DNA of 64,000 nucleotides, taken from positions 871,135 to 935,134 of the forward strand of contig BCGQ01000001.1 of NCBI GenBank assembly GCA_001599355.1. The letters run 5' to 3'. Shown here in pieces: positions 52,084-62,118 of this stretch. The notes below the pieces were generated by a model, which was not told the DNA's origin, made no database searches, and saw nothing but the letters and a program-made list of their open reading frames with translations. This DNA is from Nakazawaea peltata (taxonomy: Eukaryota; Ascomycota; Pichiomycetes; Alaninales; Pachysolenaceae). How positions within the stretch are numbered: the stretch's first letter is position 1; each line of letters starts with the position of its first letter. The translations under genes were made by a program, and so were the position numbers.

Positions 52084-54342
52084 ATGGTTTTGAGGAAGAT
52101 ATTCAAGAAGAAGAGCGATCCTTCTCCGCAAGCGCTGTCTCGGAATATCGCATCCGCCCCTTCTTCCTCTACGTCTCATAAGAAATTACCTTCAGGGGAT
52201 GTGAATTTCAAGCCGTTGCTGCCGCCGCCGATTACTCCATCGATGACCCCGAAGAACCTTTCGGCTTCTTCGTCTACTCAGGAGATGTCGACTCAAACTC
52301 CGTCTCCTCCATCGGCGTCTTACTCACAACAACGAATTTACTCGGCCAATTCCGCTTCTTCTAAGGCCAAACAACACTACAGAATGTCTTCGGTCCCAAC
52401 CTCGTTCTTAAGACAAAGATCCGATAGTAACGGTACTAGCAATGGCGCTTCACCGGTACAGTCAGTTCAAAGCTCAGCTCATCATCTTCATTCCAAATCA
52501 ATGGACCCTTCCGCCCTCATAGATAATGCTTCTATCCCTAAAGAACTCGTTCCTATCATCACCTTAATCCAAGCTCAACAGGCTCGTATTTACTATGATG
52601 ATATGCTTAGATTGAATGGTACTTTGATGGAATCCAAATTGAGTGGAACCGAATTGTCCTTCTGGTCTGTGGAGAAAGAAGATGACTTGACCTACATCAA
52701 CATTGCCGATGTCCTGTTACAATACAATGCTACAAAGAAGGACTTCTCTTTAGAGATTACCGTCAATAGAACTAGACACTTCAAGTTCGAGTTTGAAACT
52801 AAACAAGACTTGAACTTCTTCTATTCTTGTTTGTTGTTGTCCCAATTTGAATATAGACAATTGCAAGAAAGTTTCACTGGTCTGTTGTTGAGTGCTAAAG
52901 GTGTGTTGTTGAGTGATATTCGTACTTTATTACTGCCTGAAAACAGATATGTCAAGACCGAATGGTGTGTAATAAGATTCCCATTCTTGAACAACAAATG
53001 GATCAAATGTTATGTGGTGGTTACTCCAGGTGAAAAGACTTTATTGAAAAGTTCTGCTAAGGAGAAACCAGGTAAAATCGAAATTTACTCTTCATCTAAG
53101 ACAACACTGAAGAATTTATTGGCCACGATAGTCAATGGTCGTTCATGTTATTCAGTATACCCTGAAAGACCAGAGTTCATCGATAATAATGCGTTGATCC
53201 ACCTTACTGGAAGTGTTTATATTAACCAGGACAAGTTATTGGAGTTGACCGAAGTAGTATCTCCTCCAGCTTCCCCACTCTTCCTGACCCCACAAGCTCC
53301 TCTGCTGCAAATCTCTAAGAAATCATCTGCTACTTCGTTGCATAAATTACTGTCTCCAAAATCTCAAATGTTCAACTTTGGTGGTGATTCTCATGATAAC
53401 AAACCTAGATCTAGATCGAGTTCTTTCCTCAATTCGAATAACAATTATCATCAAAGATCGGAATCTGTTCAGTCTTTACAAAGTGAACTGTCTTCTATTT
53501 CTAAGAAGGCTAAAAATATCAATTGGATAAAGACCTCGCTTTGTTTCCTTATTCCTGATACTCATCCTTCTGTCAAACAGTTTGATACTATGATTAGATT
53601 GATCATTCCAATTATGAATCTGTTTAAATTATATGGAAGACCTACTAAGTTCCTCTCTCAACGTGATGACAAACAATCTCTCTTATTTGGTTTACCTCAA
53701 TTGCCTTATACTGAATATTTAGATCTTGAAACTGCTTACAAATTGGTCGATTTGAATATCATCAACTCTATTAATGAACACTGGTGTAACGATGATTGGA
53801 TCCAAGTATTCAAAGAAATGATTTTATTCAAACTTACAAAGGGATTCAAAGGTTCTGGTAACGTATTTGAAGTGTTCAAAGAAGGTTTAATCTACACCAA
53901 AGAAAACCAATCTAATGAGTCGGATTATATTGATGATGGAGAGTATCTCTCAGATGCTGACCAGTTGGAATTTGTCGAGTTAAGTAACCATGATATCTTA
54001 TTAGATCAAGGTCAATCTTCACTGATGTCATCTCCTAGAAATTCTATGATGATGGGAAGTGGTAATAGATCAAGATCCTCTTCATATTTACAAAATCCTC
54101 CAAGTGCCAATTATCAGCATTCAACTTCGATCAATTCTCGTTTGAATTCTCCTCTTTCTTCCTCGGGCCAATTGGAACCTTCTCCTCAAATCGGAATGTC
54201 AGGTAATAGCCATGAATATAGGAACTTACTCTCGGTTCCTCCTATACAAACATCGATCCATAATCATGGATCTGGATCCCCATTACTGCGAGAATATTTG
54301 TCGGATAATGCAAGTAATGAGGAGCAGCCTATAGTTGCTTAG
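52084..54342 (+). CDS. Caf120/Skg3-like PH-domain protein
   Basis: This belongs to the fungal Caf120/Skg3 family; Caf120 associates with the CCR4-NOT complex and Skg3 with the bud neck and plasma membrane. The ATG at 52084 (MVLRKIFKKKSDPSPQ) gives 752 residues. After a Ser/Pro-rich N-terminal 130 residues comes the conserved region: IPKELVPIITLIQAQQARIYY, a first PH-like domain (about 165-255; TLMESKLSGTELSFWS), and a second (about 295-395; WCVIRFPFLNNKWIKCYVVV). A helical block with DLETAYKLVDLNIINSINEHW follows. The tail is Ser/Asn-rich. The single gene probably represents the pre-duplication ancestor of both paralogues. Confidence 0.82.
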   Translation: MVLRKIFKKKSDPSPQALSRNIASAPSSSTSHKKLPSGDVNFKPLLPPPITPSMTPKNLSASSSTQEMSTQTPSPPSASYSQQRIYSANSASSKAKQHYRMSSVPTSFLRQRSDSNGTSNGASPVQSVQSSAHHLHSKSMDPSALIDNASIPKELVPIITLIQAQQARIYYDDMLRLNGTLMESKLSGTELSFWSVEKEDDLTYINIADVLLQYNATKKDFSLEITVNRTRHFKFEFETKQDLNFFYSCLLLSQFEYRQLQESFTGLLLSAKGVLLSDIRTLLLPENRYVKTEWCVIRFPFLNNKWIKCYVVVTPGEKTLLKSSAKEKPGKIEIYSSSKTTLKNLLATIVNGRSCYSVYPERPEFIDNNALIHLTGSVYINQDKLLELTEVVSPPASPLFLTPQAPLLQISKKSSATSLHKLLSPKSQMFNFGGDSHDNKPRSRSSSFLNSNNNYHQRSESVQSLQSELSSISKKAKNINWIKTSLCFLIPDTHPSVKQFDTMIRLIIPIMNLFKLYGRPTKFLSQRDDKQSLLFGLPQLPYTEYLDLETAYKLVDLNIINSINEHWCNDDWIQVFKEMILFKLTKGFKGSGNVFEVFKEGLIYTKENQSNESDYIDDGEYLSDADQLEFVELSNHDILLDQGQSSLMSSPRNSMMMGSGNRSRSSSYLQNPPSANYQHSTSINSRLNSPLSSSGQLEPSPQIGMSGNSHEYRNLLSVPPIQTSIHNHGSGSPLLREYLSDNASNEEQPIVA

Positions 54343-54670
54343 ATAGATACAATATACATTCTTTCGTTAAGTATTTGTAGAGGGGAGTGATGTGTGTCTC
54401 TCGATCTCCTTTCCTCCATCTCCTTTCCTCCATCTCTCTATCTCCCTTCTCTCCTTCTTCTTTGCTCCATCTCTCCATCTCCCTTCTCTGCTAACCCCCT
54501 TCTCTGCTAACCCCCTTCTCTGCTAACCCCCTTCTCTGCTAACCCCTATTTCTTTTGCTCTTTTTACACGACCATTAAAATTTTTCCACTGAAAATTTTT
54601 TTGGGCGTAGAAAAATCAACGAGATTCAAGAGACAGACGGTAGAAGATCAAAGGTTTAGAAAGTGTCAAG
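54343..54670. promoter_or_regulatory. SUI2 promoter region with 16-bp tandem repeat
   Basis: A C/T-rich tract (54404-54490) leads into four copies of a 16-bp unit CCCCCTTCTCTGCTAA at about 54481-54546. TTACACGACC is at 54564-54573 and an RRPE-like GAAAATTTTTTT at 54591-54602. The last two elements suit a translation gene. Confidence 0.65.
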
Positions 54671-55591
54671 ATGAGTACTTCCACGTGTAGATTCTACGAG
54701 AACAAGTACCCTGAGGTAGATGAGGTGGTCATGGTAAATGTCCAGCAAATCGCTGAGATGGGTGCTTACGTAAAGCTTTTAGAGTACGATAACATCGAAG
54801 GAATGGTTTTATTGTCAGAATTGTCGAGACGTCGTATCAGATCGATCCAAAAATTGATCAGAGTTGGTAAGAACGAGGTTGTTGTGGTATTAAGAGTCGA
54901 CAAGGAGAAAGGTTACATTGATTTGTCCAAGAGAAGAGTCAGTGCAGAAGATATTGCCAAATGTGAGGAAAGATATAACAAATCCAAGCTGGTTCATTCG
55001 ATCTTAAGACACTGCGCTGAGAAATTCTCTGTTCCATTAGAGACATTGTACCAAAGTGTAGGGTGGCCATTATCTAGAAAGTATGGACATGCCTATGATG
55101 CATTCAAGATCTCGATCACCGATAGTTCAGTATTTGAAGAGATCGAGGCACCTAATCTGGAAGTATTGGAAGAGTTGAAGCTCTATATTTCCAGAAGATT
55201 GACCCCACAACTGATTAAATGTAGAGCCGATATCGAGGTTACCTGTTTCAGTTATGAAGGTATCGATGCGATTAAAGATGTATTAAGAGAGCTGGAGAAG
55301 TTGAGTAATGAAACCAATCAAATCAAGGCCAAGTTGGTCGCCGCCCCATTATATGTATTGACCACCCAATCTTTAGACAAACTGCAAGGTTTGGCTTTAT
55401 TGGAGCAACTGATCACTTTAATAACAGAGACCATTGCTACAAAACGTGGTAATTGTAACGTTGTGATGGCTCCTAAGCTGGTCACTGCTACAGAGGATCT
55501 GGAATTGCAACTGTTGATGGAGAGAAAGGAAAATGAGGCTAGACAAGTCAGTGGTGATGAGGGAAGTGATAGTGAATTTGAAGATGAGTAG
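54671..55591 (+). CDS. SUI2: Translation initiation factor eIF2 alpha subunit
   Basis: This is the alpha subunit of eIF2, which delivers initiator Met-tRNA to the 40S subunit. The 306-residue protein has an S1 domain (about 17-88), a helical domain (about 90-180) and an alpha/beta domain (about 185-280), ending in an acidic tail GDEGSDSEFEDE. The Gcn2 target is Ser52 by codon count (Ser51 of the mature protein) in LLSELSRRRIRS, with the KGYIDLS recognition motif intact. CTG codons at 55211, 55409 and 55511 match Ala in RLTPQA, SQA and LEALL of other eIF2alpha proteins. Next to MHO1, as in S. cerevisiae (YJR007W/YJR008W). Confidence 0.97.
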   Translation: MSTSTCRFYENKYPEVDEVVMVNVQQIAEMGAYVKLLEYDNIEGMVLLSELSRRRIRSIQKLIRVGKNEVVVVLRVDKEKGYIDLSKRRVSAEDIAKCEERYNKSKLVHSILRHCAEKFSVPLETLYQSVGWPLSRKYGHAYDAFKISITDSSVFEEIEAPNLEVLEELKLYISRRLTPQLIKCRADIEVTCFSYEGIDAIKDVLRELEKLSNETNQIKAKLVAAPLYVLTTQSLDKLQGLALLEQLITLITETIATKRGNCNVVMAPKLVTATEDLELQLLMERKENEARQVSGDEGSDSEFEDE

Positions 55592-56122
55592 ATATATAAA
55601 GTAACTCTGAAGATTTGATGAATGTAGATAGGGGCTGTTTGTGGTTTCCCAATGGGGAACCTCCAGGGGTCAGCCCGCTCTGTGGCTACTTTTAGCCACT
55701 TTTAGCCACTTTTAGCCACTTTTAGCCCCTTTACAAATTTAAGCCCTCTGTTTTTTTTAAGCTCTACGAAAATTGCCTCTACGCACCTTAAAAACTCACT
55801 CAAATTAAACCTTACGTAATGACCGATCCCCGCTTCTCGTTTAACCCCTTAATGGATATTTTTGATCTGGCTGTGATTATCCGTGGGATCCGAGCATCCG
55901 TAATATCCGTACCATCAAATTATCTCTCCATATCTGGTGTAGCTAATTTTATTCATCTCCTCCAGCACCATCTCATCATGCTCATCTTATCACTAAAAAA
56001 ATTATCTGATATATTAAATATATTAAAATTATAAGCAATATAACTTAATTATTATAAGTTAATTATCATAGCTTATAGTTGTTAGTTGTCAGTTATAAGC
56101 TATTGGCTGTTACTTCTACACA
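55592..56122. repeat. SUI2-MHO1 spacer with 10-bp repeats
   Basis: The unit TTTAGCCACT is repeated with a 10-bp period at about 55686-55730 (four to five copies). The last 120 bp before MHO1 are AT-rich with TTATAAGTTAATTATCATAGCTTATAG. A small frame at 55819-56034 has no support. Confidence 0.65.
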
Positions 56123-57067
56123 ATGAAGGTAAGACCAGCTACTCATTCAGGTTCATGGTACTCTTCAAATAGTACCAAATTAAACTACCAATTAGATAAA
56201 TTCCTACTGAATTGTTCTACCAATACAAAGAGTAAAGTATTGATTGGTCCTCATGCTGGTTATACGTTTGCTGGTCAAACTTTAGCTCATACTTATTCAC
56301 TGTGGGATCTGGTTGGATGTGATACTATTGTAATAATGGGTCCATCTCATCATGTTTATTTCAAAGATTGTGTCATGTTGACGGGATATGATCTGTATGA
56401 GACTCCATTTGGTACGTTACCTGTGAATACTTCAATGGTGGAGGAGCTATGTAATGAGGCACCAGATTTGTTTAAGAAGATGAATTCTACAATGGATCAA
56501 GATGAACATAGTTTTGAAATGCATATGCCTTATGTTTATAAGATGGGAGCTGCTGCTGCTGCTGCTGATGGTCTCCCTAAGATCGTCCCAATCATGATAA
56601 GTCATACTACTAGACAACTTGAAGGTAGAATAGCTGAAATTTTACAACCATTTTTCGATGATCCAAAAATCACATTTGTCGTTAGTTCAGATTTCTGTCA
56701 TTGGGGTTCAAGATTCGGGTATACTCTGTATACGGGATCCAAAGATCTTACCAAACTTGTCAGATCCCCACCTACAAATCGTCAATTACCCCTTCCAATC
56801 TACAAAAGTATCGAAATCTTGGATAACACACTGATGCAGGTCATCTCTTCCAAAGACTATACCGATTTCAAAGATTACATAGATATTACCGGGAACACAA
56901 TTTGTGGGGAAAGGCCAATTGGAGTATTAATGAAGCTCATCTCCAAGAATGAGCAAACAACCAAATCAAATGGAACGTTTAACTGGCCGCATTATACTCA
57001 AAGTAGTAATATCACCGATCCATTCGATTCGAGTGTCAGTTATGCTGCCGGCATCTACACCAACTAG
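56123..57067 (+). CDS. MHO1: MEMO1-family protein (Mho1)
   Basis: This is a yeast homologue of human MEMO1, a protein related to class III extradiol dioxygenases; human MEMO1 binds iron or copper, and yeast Mho1 has been linked to filamentous growth and redox state. The 314-residue protein covers the whole family: MKVRPATHSGSWYSSN, IGPHAGYTFAGQTLAHTY, IMGPSHHVYF, DEHSFEMHMPYVYKM and VVSSDFCHWGSRFGYT near residue 190. The conserved His residues (GPHAGY, GPSHH, EHSFEMH) and Cys of SSDFCHWG form the vestibule. ATG at 56123 is unambiguous. Confidence 0.95.
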   Translation: MKVRPATHSGSWYSSNSTKLNYQLDKFLLNCSTNTKSKVLIGPHAGYTFAGQTLAHTYSLWDLVGCDTIVIMGPSHHVYFKDCVMLTGYDLYETPFGTLPVNTSMVEELCNEAPDLFKKMNSTMDQDEHSFEMHMPYVYKMGAAAAAADGLPKIVPIMISHTTRQLEGRIAEILQPFFDDPKITFVVSSDFCHWGSRFGYTLYTGSKDLTKLVRSPPTNRQLPLPIYKSIEILDNTLMQVISSKDYTDFKDYIDITGNTICGERPIGVLMKLISKNEQTTKSNGTFNWPHYTQSSNITDPFDSSVSYAAGIYTN

Positions 57068-57251
57068 TCCATATATCATATATTCCAATACTATAACCCT
57101 ATCTAACTCTATCTAGCCCTATCTCGAAAAGTAGTGTAAAAAATCCCAATCTACGCGACCCGTCTCGATCCAAAAAAATCAGATCATAAGGGGTAAAGGG
57201 ATGAAAAGGAGGGAGAAACCAACTGGTAATGACACAGTGATTGGGTGACAA

Positions 57252-59297
57252 ATGAGCGACAATAAAATCTTTAGCAGGTCTAAACTGTCCGAATTACTCC
57301 ATGAATTGGATCACGTGGACAAGAAGTCGAAAAACTCGCTTCTGAGAAAGAAAATCGTATTGAAAAAAATAACCGCCAACATCATCCTAGGTAATAATGA
57401 GGTGCTGGCGCTCTTTCCTCATATGGTGAAATTGTACCAGGAACCCGGTATTGATTTGGAGCTGAAGAAGATGATTTGTATGTACTTCACGACTTACGCG
57501 CCCCTGAGACCTCCTCAATTACCGGAGGTCATGGACATATTACGTCAAGAGTTTCAAAGCCGTGATGCTACAGAGACACAAGTATTACTGTTGAGGACGT
57601 TATCGTCGATCAATTTCCAATTGGAAGAGACGGCCAATGCTGTGTATTTCATATTGGCTCCGAATAAGAACGATTCATGGCCATTGGAAGTGAGGGAGAA
57701 GGCTTGTTTTGCCGTGGCCAAGATCTTTGAATTCGATCCAAAGCTTCTGGGTGAGAAAGATTTACTCAAATTACTCAACGAAAAGTTATATGATCCTAGT
57801 GTTGTTATAGTGACGGCACTGTTACTGCTGTTGGGGAACATTATTGAACGGAATCCTAAATTACAATTGAGAATTAGTTATGATCATGCTCTTAATTTGT
57901 TGGATAAAATCTCAAAATGTAATGAATGGGCTGTGGTTTATATTTTGAATTCATTGATGTCATTTATTCCACAATCCAACGAGGAACTGTTACTGATCAT
58001 CGATAAGGTATTACCTGTATTACAACATGAGAATTCTAGTGTGGTTTTAAACCTGTTGAAAGTGATCATGTATTGCTGCAACTATGCTATTAATCCTCAA
58101 GATGTGATCCCAACATTGTCGAAAAGATTGGGTAATCTGTTAGTTTCGATGCTTTCTAAACCTGCTGAGATCCAATTCTTAGTATTGAGAAACGTCATTT
58201 TGTTACTTTTAAGTAAACCAAGATTGATAGAATTTGATGTCAAGATGTTCTTTTGTCAATATGATGATCCTATCTATGTGAAAGATACCAAATTAGAGAT
58301 CATTTATTTATTGGCAGACGATCAAAATATAGATGTCGTATTAGGGGAGTTGAAAGAGTATGCTACAGATGTCGATGTTCAAATGTCCAGGAAACTGGTC
58401 CGTGCTATTGGTAATTTACTGGTGAAATTGGATTGTTATTCAAAATGTCTTGCAGTTTTATCGGAACTTTTCCAAAGTGAGATTTCATATATCATTCAAG
58501 AGGGTGTTATCGTATTAAAGAACATCTTACGTAAGCATCAACATGGATTGGATGATTTGATACGGATTATTGTCGATCATGTTGATATGATTGATGAGCC
58601 GGAATCGAAGCAAAGTTTGATATGGATTATAGGTAATTATTGTCAAATAATTAAGGATCTGTATCTGTTGTTGGATCTCTTGGGATTCAATTTGGAAGAA
58701 GAACCAACCGACTTCCAATTACTGTATTTGACAGCAGTTGTAAAGTTCTATATAACAGATCCATCTTCGGAACAGGCTGCTGATTTATGTGTTAGACACC
58801 TCAAATGGGCAACCGAATATAGTCATAATCCAGATGTTCGTGAGCGTGGATTCTTTTATTGGAGATTGATATCACTGAATGATCTTGACATGCTGACCTC
58901 TGTCATTCAAGCGAAATTGCCTGTAATTTCTACCGAGAACGAGAAGTTGGATAGATCAATTTTAGAAGAATTGGAATTGAATATTGGTTCTTTACTGTCG
59001 ATATATTTGAAACCAGTTTCTCTGGTATTTAGATTACTGCGTGTCAGGGGTCTTCCGGCTAGTCCGGCTTTACAAAATACAGCAGTTTATTCGGAAAAGC
59101 CTAAAAGAACACACCAACCTGAGGCAGCTTCTGCTCCTACTTCAACTTTACCAACTCCAATGATGGAATCTCATGACACTTTTGAACCATTGAGAAACGA
59201 TTTTGACAAATTAAGCACCAAATCTCGTGCACCATCATCTGGAGTCAAACTTGGACGGAAATTATCACTTAGTTTTAAGAAGAAGACGGAGTTATAA
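57252..59297 (+). CDS. APL1: AP-2 complex beta-type large subunit
   Basis: This is a beta-adaptin trunk of a clathrin adaptor. The 681-residue protein is one HEAT/armadillo solenoid: SKNSLLRKKIVLKKITANIILGN, LELKKMICMYFTTYA, REKACFAVAKIFEF, NEWAVVYILNSLMSF, QYDDPIYVKDTKLEIIYLLAD, QSLIWIIGNYCQ, and DVRERGFFYWRLIS. There is no clathrin-box hinge or ear domain, as in S. cerevisiae Apl1. The neighbourhood SUI2-MHO1-APL1 mirrors S. cerevisiae YJR005W-YJR008W and decides for APL1 over APL2. CTG codons at 57825-57830 match the AA of the VAALSEI motif. Confidence 0.9.
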   Translation: MSDNKIFSRSKLSELLHELDHVDKKSKNSLLRKKIVLKKITANIILGNNEVLALFPHMVKLYQEPGIDLELKKMICMYFTTYAPLRPPQLPEVMDILRQEFQSRDATETQVLLLRTLSSINFQLEETANAVYFILAPNKNDSWPLEVREKACFAVAKIFEFDPKLLGEKDLLKLLNEKLYDPSVVIVTALLLLLGNIIERNPKLQLRISYDHALNLLDKISKCNEWAVVYILNSLMSFIPQSNEELLLIIDKVLPVLQHENSSVVLNLLKVIMYCCNYAINPQDVIPTLSKRLGNLLVSMLSKPAEIQFLVLRNVILLLLSKPRLIEFDVKMFFCQYDDPIYVKDTKLEIIYLLADDQNIDVVLGELKEYATDVDVQMSRKLVRAIGNLLVKLDCYSKCLAVLSELFQSEISYIIQEGVIVLKNILRKHQHGLDDLIRIIVDHVDMIDEPESKQSLIWIIGNYCQIIKDLYLLLDLLGFNLEEEPTDFQLLYLTAVVKFYITDPSSEQAADLCVRHLKWATEYSHNPDVRERGFFYWRLISLNDLDMLTSVIQAKLPVISTENEKLDRSILEELELNIGSLLSIYLKPVSLVFRLLRVRGLPASPALQNTAVYSEKPKRTHQPEAASAPTSTLPTPMMESHDTFEPLRNDFDKLSTKSRAPSSGVKLGRKLSLSFKKKTEL

Positions 59298-59327
59298 AAA
59301 TATCGATCGTAATTCATTAAGATTATA

Positions 59328-60827
59328 CTAAAAATAGAACTTTCTATCATCTGCTGGAGTACTGACCATACTGCTCAGACGACTGACATTCTCAGATTTG
59401 ATGTTACATGGATCCATTTGGATGATCTCTGGATCTTCACATAATTCACCATTCATACGTTGGCCTGGTTCGCTAAGAGCTCTACGACTCTCCTCCAAAT
59501 AAGTTCTGTTCTTCTTAATTGTCTGGAGTTGAGAATTAGAAGGATGCATCAGAGTCAGAGTTATCGATTCCATCATGGCAGAGTCACTTCCTGATCTTTT
59601 AAGAGACGGAGGCAGATGTTGTTGCAGCTGTTGATATATGGATGTTTGTTGAGTGGTCAGTCTACTCAAAGATAAAAGTTGCTGGTTCAATCTGGACATG
59701 GAAATCATTGAAGAGGCAGAAGTTGTCCGTTTTAAAAGTTCTTGCATATTGGTATGAGATTGCTGCGGTGAGAGTTGTCTAGGAGTATTAATTGGAGATT
59801 GTCTAGGAGAGAATCCCAATTTATGTAAAGAATAGTTAGACTTAACACGAGGCAAAAGATCAACTTTACTTTCAATATTGGAGGTGAGGAATCCATGACG
59901 ATTCAATTCTTGTGTCGTTATTCTTTTCCTTGGGTCTAATTCGAAACATTTGTTAATAAAATCTTTCAGAGTAGCACTTATATCCGACCAGTATTCTGGA
60001 GGCTCGTAGAAATAATCACCAATGACGATCAGCTCTCTAGTTTCATCGTCTGTTTCACAATCAAATGGCATATATCCACACAAAATGAAGTACGCGAGAA
60101 CTCCAATTGACCATACATCGACTGGATAAGAGTATCCGTCCTCCCTCAGAACCTCATAGAAGTCCCTTTGTTGCTGTGTCACAGTTTGAGGGAACGGGAA
60201 TTTCTGAACTAAAACTTCAGGTGCAACATAACTTAAAGTCCCACACAACAAAGTCAACTTCTCATCAGGATCAGTACAGACTTTGGCTAAACCGAAATCG
60301 GCAATAAGAATTTCCGATGAGGCGGATCTGGTCTTGAAAATAAGATTCTCAGATTTCAAATCACGATGAATGATAAGATTATCATGTAAAAAAGACACAG
60401 CAGAACAGATAGACTTGATTATACCCACCAGATCCTGCTCGAAATATGATCCAGATTGTGTAATCTTATCGAATAAATCCCCTCCGGTACATAAATCGGT
60501 CACTAAGTACAAGTTATCATCTGTCTCATAGTAGTCACTCAACATCAAAAGGTTCTTATGGTTGAACTTACTGATATATTTCAAAACCGAGATTTCATTC
60601 TGAATCAAAATCTCTCTTCCGTTCATCATATTCTTCCGGATGATTTTCGTCGCATAATGGTATCCGGAAGTCTTGTGAATCGACTCCCTAACAGTAGCGT
60701 ACGTACCACTACCCAAAGTGTCTTTAAGTAAGGTATATTTGCATTTATGATGATACCTCTGCTCTATATTGAGCTTGGTTATACTTTCCTTCGATGGCCA
60801 GACGTCTTGTGTATTCATAATTCCCAT
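59328..60827 (-). CDS. Calmodulin-dependent-type protein kinase (Cmk family)
   Basis: This is a Ser/Thr kinase of the CAMK group. The first ATG is at 60827 (MGIMNTQDVWPSKESITK); codons before it open only from GTG, and another ATG follows at 60818. The protein is 499 residues. The kinase domain spans about 32-325: LGSGTYATVRESIHK, YATKIIRK, a DNLYLVTDLCTGGDLFDKI hinge, HRDLKSENLIF, DFGLAKVC, GTLSYVAPEVL and DVWSIGVLAYFILCGYMPF. An insert FPFPQTVTQQQRDFYEVLRE after the APE motif is unusual for Cmk1/2. The Ser/Gln-rich C-terminal part could hold a calmodulin site, but none is clear; other CAMK kinases (Rck type) are possible. Confidence 0.8.
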   Translation of the reverse strand: MGIMNTQDVWPSKESITKLNIEQRYHHKCKYTLLKDTLGSGTYATVRESIHKTSGYHYATKIIRKNMMNGREILIQNEISVLKYISKFNHKNLLMLSDYYETDDNLYLVTDLCTGGDLFDKITQSGSYFEQDLVGIIKSICSAVSFLHDNLIIHRDLKSENLIFKTRSASSEILIADFGLAKVCTDPDEKLTLLCGTLSYVAPEVLVQKFPFPQTVTQQQRDFYEVLREDGYSYPVDVWSIGVLAYFILCGYMPFDCETDDETRELIVIGDYFYEPPEYWSDISATLKDFINKCFELDPRKRITTQELNRHGFLTSNIESKVDLLPRVKSNYSLHKLGFSPRQSPINTPRQLSPQQSHTNMQELLKRTTSASSMISMSRLNQQLLSLSRLTTQQTSIYQQLQQHLPPSLKRSGSDSAMMESITLTLMHPSNSQLQTIKKNRTYLEESRRALSEPGQRMNGELCEDPEIIQMDPCNIKSENVSRLSSMVSTPADDRKFYF

Positions 60828-62118
60828 CGCTGTCTCGCCAGATCCAATCTGTAGCAAGGACAAAATAACTAGGGAAAAAAAAGGTGTGACATTTGCTGAT
60901 CGAATCTGACGGACGGAAAAACTCGAGATTTCATGCACTCATAAATTCGTAAATTGCTATGACAAAGGTGGGGTGTTATTTTCCAGAGGCTCACGTTGCT
61001 TTTTGGGAATGTCTTGCCCGTACCCCGATTAGGAGATAGCTGGGCAACATTGTTGTAAGGGGGCCGGATGGATTTTGTCTCAGATTTTGATTACCGGATG
61101 GTGGTTGGCGGTACTGGTGAGGGATTTATTACATTTTATCTCGATAGGTACCATTTTGGGTCATAAGCGTGATGTTGTTGAGTAAATCGTTATACCTCAA
61201 AAGAGCTAAAAATAGCATCTTTGTGCCTGACCTTAGCTTTTAAAAGAGAAAAACTTTCCAATTTGGGAAAGTGGATAAAGAATTTGATTGTCCTCAACAG
61301 AGTCTTACTCAAAAGCTTATCATGTCGATCCTGGCCGTCGAATCCACCAAACATGGTTATTTGTTATCTTGTATCTTCATTTTCTAACCTCTCCTTTCCC
61401 CTTAGTATTGTGATCACAGTCACCGAGTATTATTGTTTATTACCGAAATTACAACTCCGGCGAAATGCCGAGAATTGACCGAGCCAAAAAAATTACCGAT
61501 CAAATCTGGAATAACCGAGGCCCAAATAAAAAAAAAAAACGACAAGCTGGGTGATTACGTCGTAAATAGCTAAAATGAATCTATGACTTGTTTAGATGTC
61601 AAGGATCTATGTTTATTGTCTCAGATATCAAATTCTCGTAGTTAGTTAATACTGACCCCTTCTCTACCACATTTTTCTTCATCAGGCTCAGATCTTGTCT
61701 CAGTCTCAGAACCACACAACGAGAAAAAATACTCCATCTCAAAAATCTCCCAATCTCAATATAACACCACCAACATATAAAATAAGAAATCCAGCACTCA
61801 GATACGAAAATCCCATCGGCCTAAACTAATCCCGACTAACCGGTTCACCGACCAAACTTCCAACCACCCCCTCACCATCACCCCTCTCTGGGCAAACCTT
61901 CACACCTTTACGTAGCTCGCGCATAAAGCCGCAGATTTTTTGCAAGGAAAAAGCTCCAGAAAGAGACACCGACAGAGAGAAGCAGAAAAAAAAAATAAAC
62001 CCCAGCAAATTGTTCCCTTCAGCGGTTAGAACATTCAAGCAGGTTGAGTCTCTTGTTTATAAGCAAATATAATAGTGGTGGTCTAGATTCTTAGCCACTG
62101 ACTTACGACCATTTCAAT
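60828..62118. other. Long divergent intergenic region
   Basis: About 1.3 kb between the kinase and the zinc-cluster gene. It contains poly-A at 61528-61540, an A-rich tract near 61988-61997 and AT-rich stretches. Small frames at 61221-61478 and 61826-62038 have no support. No RNA gene was recognised. Confidence 0.4.

Noticed and set aside
55819-56034. 71-codon frame between SUI2 and MHO1
   Set aside because: No similarity or motif, AT-rich C-terminal end; most likely chance.
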